Source: Burkholderiales bacterium (GTDB lineage: Bacteria > Pseudomonadota > Gammaproteobacteria > Burkholderiales > SG8-41). From it: a stretch of 64,000 bases of DNA. The notes under the pieces were generated by a model. It ran no database searches. It was not told the DNA's origin and saw nothing but the letters and a program-made list of their open reading frames with translations. Position numbers and translations under genes: made by a program. Shown here piece by piece: positions 16,338 through 24,210 of the stretch; the stretch's first letter is position 1, and each line of letters begins with the position of its first letter. The stretch spans positions 124,001-188,000 of the forward strand of contig JAIEPF010000001.1 in NCBI GenBank assembly GCA_019749945.1, in the 5' to 3' direction.

Positions 16338-17102
16338 TTGGATCCACTCGCACAACAAGCGCTCACTGCTCTAGAAAACGCTTTTCGAGAGCTTGAAAAA
16401 CAGGTTCCCCCACCGAAGATTATACGCGTCGATGGTCAGCCAAAAATTCGATATAAAGAACAATTAATTGAACAAGCACTCATTCAGAAATTAGCGCGAT
16501 ACATCAGCTCCCTTGAAGCAACCTACCTGCTTCTTCAGCATGGGTTCCTACAAGAGCAAGGCGTTCTTCAAAGAACCCTTGACGAACTCTCCGAAGACAT
16601 CATGTTCTTAGCCATAGCAATAACTAACGATTTTCCAACTGATCTTCATAAACGCTACCTCGCCGCATTTTGGTCTGAACTTTTCGCAGATGACACCGCC
16701 CCAGTGGAATCACTCATCGACAACGATATGGTTCAACGTAAGAAAATAAGAGCATACATTTCCAGAATCCTAGGCCCCAATACAAACCCTTCCCGAGATC
16801 TAGCCACCTCAAAGACCATAAGTAAAATCTACTCTGGATACGTCCATGCTGCGTCCCCACATCTTATGGAACTATGCGTTGGTAATCCTCTGAAATTTCA
16901 TGTCCGTGGGATGCTGGGAACGCCTAGAGTAAAAGATCACCATTTCGACATTTGGAATTATTTCTATCGAGGCCTAGTCAACGCATCGGTGGTGGCGAAA
17001 GCTCTAGGAGATGCTGAGCTCCTAAAAGTAATATTGGAATATAGCTTCAAATTTCAACAACAATGTGGAAGGGATTTTGGTGTAAAAAAACCAAAATCCT
17101 GA
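16338..17102 (+). CDS. Unknown protein in a low-GC island
   Basis: 254 aa; I do not recognise the family with confidence. The start is TTG 16338 (no ATG in the opening), with only a weak GGG upstream. The sequence is largely helical and soluble: an N-terminal amphipathic helix (QALTALENAFRELEKQV), then RYISSLEATYLLLQHGFLQE, then RTLDELSEDIMFLAIAI, and a C-terminal KVILEYSFKFQQQ. No signal peptide or catalytic motif stands out. Base and codon use (many AAA, ATA, CTA and TCA) differ sharply from the neighbours, suggesting recent acquisition. It lies between ybiB and an amidohydrolase on the same strand. Confidence 0.7.
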   Translation: MDPLAQQALTALENAFRELEKQVPPPKIIRVDGQPKIRYKEQLIEQALIQKLARYISSLEATYLLLQHGFLQEQGVLQRTLDELSEDIMFLAIAITNDFPTDLHKRYLAAFWSELFADDTAPVESLIDNDMVQRKKIRAYISRILGPNTNPSRDLATSKTISKIYSGYVHAASPHLMELCVGNPLKFHVRGMLGTPRVKDHHFDIWNYFYRGLVNASVVAKALGDAELLKVILEYSFKFQQQCGRDFGVKKPKS

Positions 17103-17149
17103 TCCAAGGCAATTAGCGGTAAACCACAACCCCACCGGAGTTTTTAAGC

Positions 17150-17992
17150 ATGATCATCGATTCCCAAATCCACGCCTACGAAGCCAACACCCCGAAACGC
17201 CCTTGGGTGAGCAAACCGAACTGGCCGGCCAGCGCCACTGGCGACGAGATGGTGGCCGAATTCGACAGGCTGGGCATCGACGGTGCGATATTCATTTCCT
17301 CATTTTCCATGTACGGCTATGACGCGAGTTATGCGGTGGAAGTGCAAAAGGCGTATCCCGGACGATTCGCTCTGGTCAAACCGGTGGATCCCGATCGCCC
17401 CGATGTCGAGGACGTCATCGCCGACTGGAAAAAAACCCCGGGCACGGTGGGCATCCGCGTCATCCTTAAAAAAGACGGTGGGCGCGACCCCAATGATCCC
17501 AAGCTCGACCGCATCCTGCGCGCCGCCGTGCGCCATGACTTTCCGGTGAACATCCTGTGCTGGGGCAATCTCGATGCCGGCACCGTACTGTTCGACCGCC
17601 ACCCCGAGACGCGTTTCATCCTCGACCACCTCGGCATCCTGCAGCCGCATGAGCCGTCGGCGCGGGCCAAGGAACCCTGGGCCGATCTGCCCAAGGTGCT
17701 GACCCTGGCGAAACGCCCGAACCTGGTGATCAAGGTCAGCGGCGCCTGCACGCTGTCGCAGAAGCCCTACCCCTTCCCCGACATCTGGGATCCGCTGGCG
17801 CGGGTGTTCGATGCCTGGGGATTCGAGCGTTGCCTGTGGGGAACCGACTGGACGCGGGCGTTTGCCGTGGTCAATTACGAGCAGGCGGTTGAACCTTTCC
17901 GCATGACCGATCGCTTGAGCGACAGCGAACGCGCGATGCTGATGGGCGGCGCCTGCGCCAAAGCCTACCGCTGGATGCCGAAAAAGGCCTGA
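17150..17992 (+). CDS. Amidohydrolase-2 family metal-dependent hydrolase
   Basis: 280 aa TIM-barrel amidohydrolase of the ACMSD/4-sulfomuconolactone-hydrolase type. It opens MIIDSQIHAYE, where the usual D-x-H metal motif appears as DSQIH. Later conserved parts are FILDHLGI, LVIKVSGA and CLWGTDWTR (Asp of the active site). The start has CCGGAG upstream. Substrate unknown; aromatic ring-cleavage or lactone hydrolysis is typical of the family. It is not tightly linked to either neighbour. Confidence 0.83.
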   Translation: MIIDSQIHAYEANTPKRPWVSKPNWPASATGDEMVAEFDRLGIDGAIFISSFSMYGYDASYAVEVQKAYPGRFALVKPVDPDRPDVEDVIADWKKTPGTVGIRVILKKDGGRDPNDPKLDRILRAAVRHDFPVNILCWGNLDAGTVLFDRHPETRFILDHLGILQPHEPSARAKEPWADLPKVLTLAKRPNLVIKVSGACTLSQKPYPFPDIWDPLARVFDAWGFERCLWGTDWTRAFAVVNYEQAVEPFRMTDRLSDSERAMLMGGACAKAYRWMPKKA

Positions 17993-18046
17993 TGCGGGGT
18001 TCGTCACCCAATAGTTTTTAGCGGTACGGCGGGGTAGTCTGTCGCC

Positions 18047-19267
18047 ATGGATTCGCTGATTGCCGCCGCCGCGCAGGCCCTCGCCGTTGGCGACGCGCTT
18101 GGCGCCCTCAATCGTGTCGCGCTGCGCAATGACCCGCCGGCCCTCGCGCTGCGCGGCATTGCCATGGCCCAGCTCGGCGAATACCCGCGCGCCCGTGAAC
18201 TGCTGCGGCGCGCCGCCCGCGGTTTCGGCACCTACGAGACGCTGGCTCGCGCCCGCTGTGTCGTCGCCGAGGCCGAGGTGGCGCTGGCCATGCGCGACCT
18301 CGGCGGCTCGACACGCCCGCTGCTGGCTGCGGCGGCCACGTTGAAGGCGCGCGCCGATCACACCAATGCGCTGCAGGCGCGCCTGATCGCGGCGCGCCGC
18401 CTGCTGCTGCTCGGACGTCTCGATGCGGCTGCCGCCGCAATGGAACACAGCGATACGCGCGACCTGCCGCCAGTGCTGGCAGCAGTGGCCGAACTGGTTG
18501 CCGCCGAGCTCGCGCTGCGTTCGTTGGATATCGACACGGCGCGGTCAGCGCTGGACCGCGCGCAGGAAGCCGCCGGCCGTGCACGCGTACCGGCGCTGCT
18601 GGCGGAGGTGGCGGATGCGCGGGCCACACTGGCGCGTCCCGCCGCGCGGCGATTGTCTGCCGGCAGCGACCAAACACTGCAGCTCGACGAAGCTGCGACG
18701 CTCATCGCCTCAGGCGCGCTGATCGTTGATGCCTGCCGCCGCGGCCTGCGCGCCGGCGCCGCCTGGCTGCCGCTGGCGCGCAGGCCGCTGCTGTTCGTGC
18801 TGGCCCGCGCTCTCGCCGAAGCCTGGCCCGATGACGTCTCCCGTGAAACCCTGATCGCCCAAGCGTTCCGCATCCGTCGCCCCGATGAAACACATCGCGC
18901 GCGGCTGCGCGTCGAGATGGGCCGGCTGCGCAAACTCATTGCCGCACTGGCAGACATCGAAGCCACTGAACGGGGCTTCATCCTGAAGCCGCGCGGTAAG
19001 CGGGATGTCGTCGTGCTCGCACCACCCATAGCCGGCGATCAGGCCTCGCTGCTGGCATTGCTCTCCGACGGCGCGGCCTGGTCGACCTCGGCGCTGGCGC
19101 TGGCGCTGGACGCGAGCCAGCGCACGGTGCAGCGCGCACTGGTCGAACTGGAGGCCGCAGGACAGGTGCGTTCCATCGGCAAGGCACGGGCAAAACGCTG
19201 GCTGGCACCGCCGCTGGCCGGTTTCACGACAATCTTGTTACTCCCTGCCGCGCTGCCGGTTGCGTAG
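18047..19267 (+). CDS. Helical-repeat regulator with two winged-helix domains
   Basis: 406 aa, very Ala/Arg-rich. Residues 1-220 form TPR-like helical repeats (ALRGIAMAQLGEYPRARELLRRAARG). An OmpR/BTAD-like winged helix follows at about 245-305 (AWPDDVSRETLIAQAF, then RARLRVEMGRLRKLI). A second HTH lies at about 330-380 (WSTSALALALDASQRTVQRALVELEAAGQV). The C-terminus is hydrophobic. It is probably a transcription regulator for the next two genes, an SRPBCC protein and a beta-propeller protein. The domain assignment is by eye; the role is inferred. Confidence 0.65.
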   Translation: MDSLIAAAAQALAVGDALGALNRVALRNDPPALALRGIAMAQLGEYPRARELLRRAARGFGTYETLARARCVVAEAEVALAMRDLGGSTRPLLAAAATLKARADHTNALQARLIAARRLLLLGRLDAAAAAMEHSDTRDLPPVLAAVAELVAAELALRSLDIDTARSALDRAQEAAGRARVPALLAEVADARATLARPAARRLSAGSDQTLQLDEAATLIASGALIVDACRRGLRAGAAWLPLARRPLLFVLARALAEAWPDDVSRETLIAQAFRIRRPDETHRARLRVEMGRLRKLIAALADIEATERGFILKPRGKRDVVVLAPPIAGDQASLLALLSDGAAWSTSALALALDASQRTVQRALVELEAAGQVRSIGKARAKRWLAPPLAGFTTILLLPAALPVA

Positions 19268-19320
19268 TCTTGCGTCGTGGCAAACACGAACGCTCATCAA
19301 CCGGCAAAAAGGAATCAAGC

Positions 19321-19776
19321 ATGGACATCCTGCACAGAATCGGAATCAAATCATCACCGGGGAAGGTTTACGACGCACTGGCAACGCGCGAAGGGCTCGC
19401 CGCCTGGTGGACAAATGACACCCAAGGCGAAAGCAGCGTCGGCGGCACGCTCAATTTCCGTTTCCACACCCCCGCCGGCGCCGAAATCGGCGGCTTCGAC
19501 ATGAAAGTGCTCGAACTGCAACCCGCCGAACGCGTGTTGTGGCAGGTGATCGGCGGACCCGGGGAATGGATCGGCACGAGGATCAACTGGGTACTGAAGC
19601 AGGAGGGCGACCATGTCATCGTCCTGTTCAGGCATCTTGGCTGGAAGGAGCCTGTGGAGTTCATGCATCATTGCAGCACAAAGTGGGCAACCTTCCTGAT
19701 GAGCCTGAAGTCGCTGCTGGAAACCGGTAGCGGCGCACCCAACCCGCGTGACGTCAAGATCGACAACTGGAACTGA
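19321..19776 (+). CDS. SRPBCC (AHSA1-like) domain protein
   Basis: 151 aa. Typical START/Bet v1-fold AHSA1 features are visible: SSPGKVYDALATREGLAAWWT, then GGTLNFRF, VLWQVIGGPGEWIGTRINW and a C-terminal helix FLMSLKSLLETG. Such proteins bind hydrophobic ligands; no enzyme activity can be assigned. It starts 53 nt after the regulator, and the beta-propeller gene follows after 36 nt, so the three are probably one unit. Confidence 0.85.
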   Translation: MDILHRIGIKSSPGKVYDALATREGLAAWWTNDTQGESSVGGTLNFRFHTPAGAEIGGFDMKVLELQPAERVLWQVIGGPGEWIGTRINWVLKQEGDHVIVLFRHLGWKEPVEFMHHCSTKWATFLMSLKSLLETGSGAPNPRDVKIDNWN

Positions 19777-19812
19777 AGCGGCATTTGAACCAATGCCTGA
19801 GGACATTTTTTC

Positions 19813-20481
19813 ATGACGACAATCAGCAAGCACAAGTCCCGGCCCGCGGAAATCGTGCGCGAATACGGCCCCTTCGCCGGCTCCGAACACATCCACGGCG
19901 TCACCCACGACGGCCGCAACGTGTGGGCCGCCACCGATCACGGGCTGGTCGCCTTTGATCCCCAAAGCGGTGCAGTCACCCGCCAGCTCAATCTCGCGAG
20001 CAATGCCGGTACCGCCTTCGACGGCAAACACCTCTACCAGATCGCCGAAACGCGCATCGACAAGATTGATCCCGCCACCGGCAAGGTGCTGGCATCGATT
20101 CCGGCCCCCGGCAAAGGCGGTGATTCCGGACTCGCCTGGGCCGAGGGCAGCCTGTGGGTGGGGCAGTACCGTGATCGCAAAATCCACCAGATCGATCCCG
20201 CGACCGGCGCCATCAAACGCACCATCGAATCCAACCGTTTTGTCACCGGGGTGACCTTTGTCGACGGCGAGATGTGGCATGGCACCTGGGAAGAAGAACA
20301 AAGCGATATCCGCCGCATCGACCCGCAAAGCGGCGCCGTGCTGGAGCGGCTGGAGATGCCGCAGGGCACCGGCGTCAGCGGGCTCGAGTCCGACGGCGCG
20401 GATCTTTTTTATGCCGGCGGCGGCGGGAGCGGAAAAGTCCGCGCGGTGCGGCGGCCGAAACGCGCCGGCGCCGGACGTTAA
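19813..20481 (+). CDS. Beta-propeller protein (Vgb/glutamine-cyclotransferase-like)
   Basis: 222 aa with repeated blades built around the phrases IDPATGKVLASI, IDPATGAIKRTI and IDPQSGAVLERL, the pattern of PQQ-like or streptogramin-lyase-like propellers. There is no signal peptide, so it is probably cytosolic. About five blade repeats fit the length. It ends in a basic tail (KRAGAGR). A ligand-binding or lyase role is possible but unproven. It is the third gene of the regulator-SRPBCC set. Confidence 0.75.
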   Translation: MTTISKHKSRPAEIVREYGPFAGSEHIHGVTHDGRNVWAATDHGLVAFDPQSGAVTRQLNLASNAGTAFDGKHLYQIAETRIDKIDPATGKVLASIPAPGKGGDSGLAWAEGSLWVGQYRDRKIHQIDPATGAIKRTIESNRFVTGVTFVDGEMWHGTWEEEQSDIRRIDPQSGAVLERLEMPQGTGVSGLESDGADLFYAGGGGSGKVRAVRRPKRAGAGR

Positions 20482-20510
20482 CGGGCGGCCCGCATCAAAA
20501 CAAGCGGCTC

Positions 20511-20593
20511 CCAAGGGGACTTCCTCCGGGCGAGTACGGGAATCGCCCCGTATTCCGCCCGAAAAGCCCGCCATGCGGCGCAAAGCCCCTTGG
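20511..20593. repeat. Long imperfect hairpin between convergent genes
   Basis: Outer arms are CCAAGGGG (20511-20518) and CCCCTTGG (20586-20593). Inner arms CGGGCGAGTACGGG and CCCGTATTCCGCCCG flank AATCGC. It lies between the 3' ends of the propeller gene (plus) and lutA (minus). It could act as a bidirectional terminator-like or mRNA-stabilising structure, but no T-run is evident. Confidence 0.6.
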
Positions 20594-20618
20594 TTCTTGC
20601 GCCGACACCTTCCGCTGT

Positions 20619-21356
20619 TTAGCCGGAAGTTTTCCCCGCCAGCACTTCCGCCACATGCAGCACCTGCGTCTTCGCATCGCCGCGCCGGCGCAGCCGCCCT
20701 TCGATGTTGAGCATGCAGCCCAAGTCGCCGAGCACCACGGCGTCCGCCCCGCTGGCGGCGATGTTCTCGCATTTGCGTTCGGCGATATGCGCGGAGATGT
20801 CGCCGTACTTGATGGCGAAGGTGCCGCCGAATCCGCAGCACTGTTCGCATTCATTCATCTCGCGCAGTTCCGCGCCTTCGAGCTGCGCCAGCAGCGTGCG
20901 CGGCTGCTGTTTGATGCCGAGTTCGCGCAGCCCGGAGCAGGAATCATTGTAAGTTATTGATTTTATTGATGTTTTTGACACCCGCTGGTAACGCATGATA
21001 GTCACCAGAAAATCGGTGAGTTCGTAGCAGCGCTCAGCCAGTGCGCGCAAAGCGGCGCGCTCCGCCACCGGCACATCGTTCAGCAGATCGGGATAGTGGC
21101 TGCGCATCATGCCGGCGCAGGATCCGGAGGGCACGACCACGTATTCACAATCGGCGAATTCGCGCGCGACCTTGCGCGCCAGCGCGACGGCGGATGCGCG
21201 ATCACCGGAGTTGTAACCGGGCTGGCCGCAGCAGGTCTGGGCTTCAGGCACGATGACTTCGCAGCCGGCGGCCTGCAGCAACTCAAGGGCGGCGAAGCCG
21301 ATCCGCGGCCGCATCAGGTCGACAAGGCACGTCACAAACAGTCCGACCCGCATCAT
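20619..21356 (-). CDS. lutA: LutA/YkgE-type lactate-utilisation Fe-S oxidoreductase
   Basis: 245 aa, with the two CCG-type cluster motifs of the family (QTCCGQPGYNSGD near residue 63 and CEQCCGFGGTFAIKYG near 175). It also has VPSGSCAGMMR and YNDSCSGLRELGI. It should work with LutB in lactate oxidation, but lutB is 18.6 kb away and no lutC is present in the window. An AT-rich dispersed motif lies inside the gene at 20950-20977, encoding SIKSITYND. The start is ATG 21356 with GGGGA upstream; ATG 21353 is possible. Confidence 0.9.
   Translation of the reverse strand: MMRVGLFVTCLVDLMRPRIGFAALELLQAAGCEVIVPEAQTCCGQPGYNSGDRASAVALARKVAREFADCEYVVVPSGSCAGMMRSHYPDLLNDVPVAERAALRALAERCYELTDFLVTIMRYQRVSKTSIKSITYNDSCSGLRELGIKQQPRTLLAQLEGAELREMNECEQCCGFGGTFAIKYGDISAHIAERKCENIAASGADAVVLGDLGCMLNIEGRLRRRGDAKTQVLHVAEVLAGKTSG
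20950..20977 (+). repeat. AT-rich dispersed motif, copy C, inside lutA
   Basis: Plus strand TAAGTTATTGATTTTATTG (20950-20968) matches the complement of the AATAAAAACAATNACTTA motif found intergenically elsewhere. Here it is embedded in an otherwise GC-rich coding sequence, immediately before the conserved DSCSG segment of LutA. Confidence 0.55.
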
Positions 21357-21399
21357 CAGGCGTCCCCGGTTATGGAATCCGCATTATCGCGGAAAAACC

Positions 21400-22953
21400 T
21401 CAGGCCATGCCGATTGGTTCCGCCAGCGGGTCGCTGATCACGCCCGGCCGCGCGCGCATCAGCGCTTCCATGTCCTTGCGTACCCGGGCATAACCGGGAT
21501 CATCGAACAGGTTCTGCATCTCGCCCGGATCATTGCGCAGGTCATAAAGCTCACCCGCACCGGATTCGAGTTCGAAGGTGCATTTGTACTGTCTGGTGCG
21601 CACCGTGCGCAGCTTGAGCTGCACGCCGCAGCGCGAGGGGTGCACATGCCATTCGCTGTAGGCGGCATCGCGGGTTTCGGCCTTGCCGGCGAGCAGTGGT
21701 ACCAGGCTGCGGCTCTGGATGCCGGCGGGTTTGGCGACACCGGCCGCATCGTAGAACGTCGCCGCGAGATCGAGTGTGGAGACCGGCTCGCTGATCACCT
21801 GGCCGCGCGACACACCGGGGCCGCGCGCCACCAGCGTCACCCGCATCAGGTCTTCGTACGGCGTCGGGCCTTTCAGGTACAGGCCGTGGTTGCCGAGCAT
21901 GTCGCCGTGGTCCGTGGTGTAGATCACCAGCGTGTCATCGGCGATGCCGGCATCCTGCAGTGCGGTCATGATGCGCCCGACATTGTGGTCGACCAGCGAA
22001 ATCATGCCGTAGTAGTTCGCCGTCATTTCCGCGAGCTGCGCATCCGTCTGGTCCGGCACGCGCGAGCCTTGCGCGCGGAACTTGAGCATCTCCGGATCCT
22101 TCAGCTGCGGCGTGTTTTCGAGTGACGCCTTGTGCCACCACGGCCGCCGTTCGAGATCGCGCACGCGGTGTCTGGGCAGCGTCACGCTTTTCGGGTCGTA
22201 CATCAGGCTCCACGGTTCCGGGCAGTCGAAGGGATGATGCGGATCCGGGAACGACACCCAGGCGCAGAACGGCGGCGCATCGGCGGCACGCCGGTTAAGC
22301 CAGTCGATGGTGCGGTCGCCGATCCAGCTGCTGTTGTGCCAGGCCACCGGCAGCGCCGAGGCCCAGGTTTGCGCCGCACCGAGGCCGGGCCGCGCATCCT
22401 GCGCCCACAGCCGGAATGCCTCTTCGTTTTCGCCGCGTTCAAGGAACCAGCGCTCGTAGTGACCGACCGGCGGGCGCTCCACCGGCCGGGTGCGGTGCAT
22501 GTGGCCGAGCACGCACAGCTCGACATGCTGGAATCCCATGTACGGGCCGCGCCAGCCGGGGCCGTATTGCGCCTGGCTTTTGTTGCACTCGGGGGTGCCG
22601 GTCGCGGCAAACGTCGACTTGGTCGAAAAATGCGCCTTGCCGATGAACGCGGTCTGGTAACCGGCGCGGGCCAGTGTGCCGGCGAATCCCTTGCCGCCGA
22701 CTTCCGGTTTCAGATCGACGCCGTTGTCCCACACGCCATGGGTCAGCGGCAGCATGCCGGTGAGGATCGACGCGCGCGACGGCTGGCACACCAGATTGGG
22801 CGTGATGTTCGCCGTGAAGCGCGTGCCGGCGCGGGCCAGTGCGTCGATATGCGGCGTGCGGATATGCGGGTTTTCGAAGCCGTTGCAGTCGGCACGTTGC
22901 TGGTCGGAGGTGATCAGCAGGATGTTCGGGCGTTTTATCGCCTGGGCACTCAT
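21400..22953 (-). CDS. Sulfatase (formylglycine-dependent)
   Basis: 517 aa sulfatase/alkaline-phosphatase-fold hydrolase. The metal site starts at ILLITSDQQRAD. The catalytic Cys lies in CQPSRASILTG, the C-x-P-S-R signature that is converted to formylglycine. Further metal ligands occur at VIYTTDHGDMLGNHGL. No signal peptide is visible, so it may be cytosolic. It could be an aryl- or choline-sulfatase type; the substrate cannot be fixed. ATG 22953 overlaps the stop of the upstream Bug-type binding-protein gene (ATGA), so the two are coupled. Confidence 0.9.
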   Translation of the reverse strand: MSAQAIKRPNILLITSDQQRADCNGFENPHIRTPHIDALARAGTRFTANITPNLVCQPSRASILTGMLPLTHGVWDNGVDLKPEVGGKGFAGTLARAGYQTAFIGKAHFSTKSTFAATGTPECNKSQAQYGPGWRGPYMGFQHVELCVLGHMHRTRPVERPPVGHYERWFLERGENEEAFRLWAQDARPGLGAAQTWASALPVAWHNSSWIGDRTIDWLNRRAADAPPFCAWVSFPDPHHPFDCPEPWSLMYDPKSVTLPRHRVRDLERRPWWHKASLENTPQLKDPEMLKFRAQGSRVPDQTDAQLAEMTANYYGMISLVDHNVGRIMTALQDAGIADDTLVIYTTDHGDMLGNHGLYLKGPTPYEDLMRVTLVARGPGVSRGQVISEPVSTLDLAATFYDAAGVAKPAGIQSRSLVPLLAGKAETRDAAYSEWHVHPSRCGVQLKLRTVRTRQYKCTFELESGAGELYDLRNDPGEMQNLFDDPGYARVRKDMEALMRARPGVISDPLAEPIGMA

Positions 22954-23957
22954 GGTCTGGTCCCGATGTCGGCCCAGATGCCGCGGAAGGTCTCGGCCTC
23001 CCTGTCGAGGAAACGGTGCAGCTTGTCGCCGGTCATGAAATTCGATTTCCAGAAATTGCGCTCGAGGTCCTTCTGCCACTGTTCGGATGAAGTGGCGGCC
23101 TGCAGGGCTTTTTCCCAGTACGCCACATGTTCACGGCGCATGCCCTTGGGGCCAAGCACGGCGCGCCAGTTGGTGAAATCGGCATTGACGCCCTGCTCCC
23201 GGATTGTCGGCACTGCGGCGAGTGCGCCACCGAGACGCTGCGGCGCGATGATGCCGATGCCGCGGATGCGGCCGGCGGCAATGAACGGCGGCGCATTGAC
23301 CGCGGTGCCGCTGACAATATCGATTTCACCGCCGAGCATGGCGGTGATCGCCTCGCCTGCCGAGCGGTACGGCACCCAGCGCCCCTTGCCGACATTGGCG
23401 CCCAGCGCTTTCATGACCACCGCGGCGGCGGTGTGCGAACCGGCGCCCAATCCGGGACCAAAACCGATGGCCAGCGCCGCGGGATCCTTGAGCAGCCGCT
23501 GACGCACATCCGCCATGGTCTTGATCGGCGAGTCGGCGCGCACCAGCAGGATGAAATAATCATCGAACAGCAGGGCCAGCGGCGTCACGTCGCGATGACC
23601 GATGCTGTGCGCACCCATCACCGGATTGGACACCAGGTTGGTGGTGCCGATGGCGATGGCGTGGCCGTCGGCGCCGCGATCGTTGAGATAACTCCAGGCG
23701 ATGCCGTTGCCCGCGCCCGGCTTGTTGACGACGATGACCGGCACGCTCACCACGCGTTTGTCGTCCCAGACTTTCTGCAATACGCGCGCCGTCAGGTCGA
23801 GGCTGCCGCTGGGCGCGGAGCCGACGATGAACGCCACCGGCCGGGTCGGTTGCCAGCCTTGTGCCGCCGGCGCGGATATCGCGCAGGCGGCCAGCACAAC
23901 CCCGCAAAGGATGGCGGCGCGCGCCCGCGCCGAATTCATTGCCCGCACTGTTTGCAT
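22950..23957 (-). CDS. Bug/TctC-type periplasmic substrate-binding protein
   Basis: 335 aa. The signal peptide is at the N-terminus (ARAAILCGVVLAACAISAPAAQG). The tripartite-tricarboxylate-transporter receptor fold follows (RPVAFIVGSAPSGSLDLTARVL, VNKPGAGNGIAW, GAGSHTAAAVVMKALGANV, IDIVSGTAVN). No membrane partners (TctA/TctB) are in the window, as is common for Bug proteins. ATG 23957 has GAGGAGG 9 nt upstream. Coupling to a sulfatase suggests a sulfated or organic-acid ligand, but this is inference. Confidence 0.9.
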   Translation of the reverse strand: MQTVRAMNSARARAAILCGVVLAACAISAPAAQGWQPTRPVAFIVGSAPSGSLDLTARVLQKVWDDKRVVSVPVIVVNKPGAGNGIAWSYLNDRGADGHAIAIGTTNLVSNPVMGAHSIGHRDVTPLALLFDDYFILLVRADSPIKTMADVRQRLLKDPAALAIGFGPGLGAGSHTAAAVVMKALGANVGKGRWVPYRSAGEAITAMLGGEIDIVSGTAVNAPPFIAAGRIRGIGIIAPQRLGGALAAVPTIREQGVNADFTNWRAVLGPKGMRREHVAYWEKALQAATSSEQWQKDLERNFWKSNFMTGDKLHRFLDREAETFRGIWADIGTRP

Positions 23958-24157
23958 GGCGGTAATCCTCCTCATCAAAGCCGGCGCGCCGGAACAGCGT
24001 CCGTGTTTTTGCCGATTCTGGCGTATTTGCGATGTTTGCGCGAGAACACCGTCCCGGTTTTGATGCCGATGCGGCCCGAATGGATCGCGACCCCGCACAA
24101 AAGTCCAATTCATGAGCGCCGGTCGGTCAGAAAATCCGTTGCCGGATACTCAGCAGC

Positions 24158-24185
24158 AAAAAAAACGCCCCGCGAACCGGGGCGT
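24158..24185 (-). terminator. Intrinsic terminator downstream of the haemagglutinin-type gene
   Basis: On the minus strand the 8-bp stem ACGCCCCG/CGGGGCGT, with a 5-nt loop, is followed by seven T residues (24158-24164). It lies 25 nt past the stop of the gene at 24211-26649. The rest of 23958-24157 shows no gene. Confidence 0.88.
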
Positions 24186-24210
24186 CTGCCAAGACGTGAA
24201 GTGTATCGGC

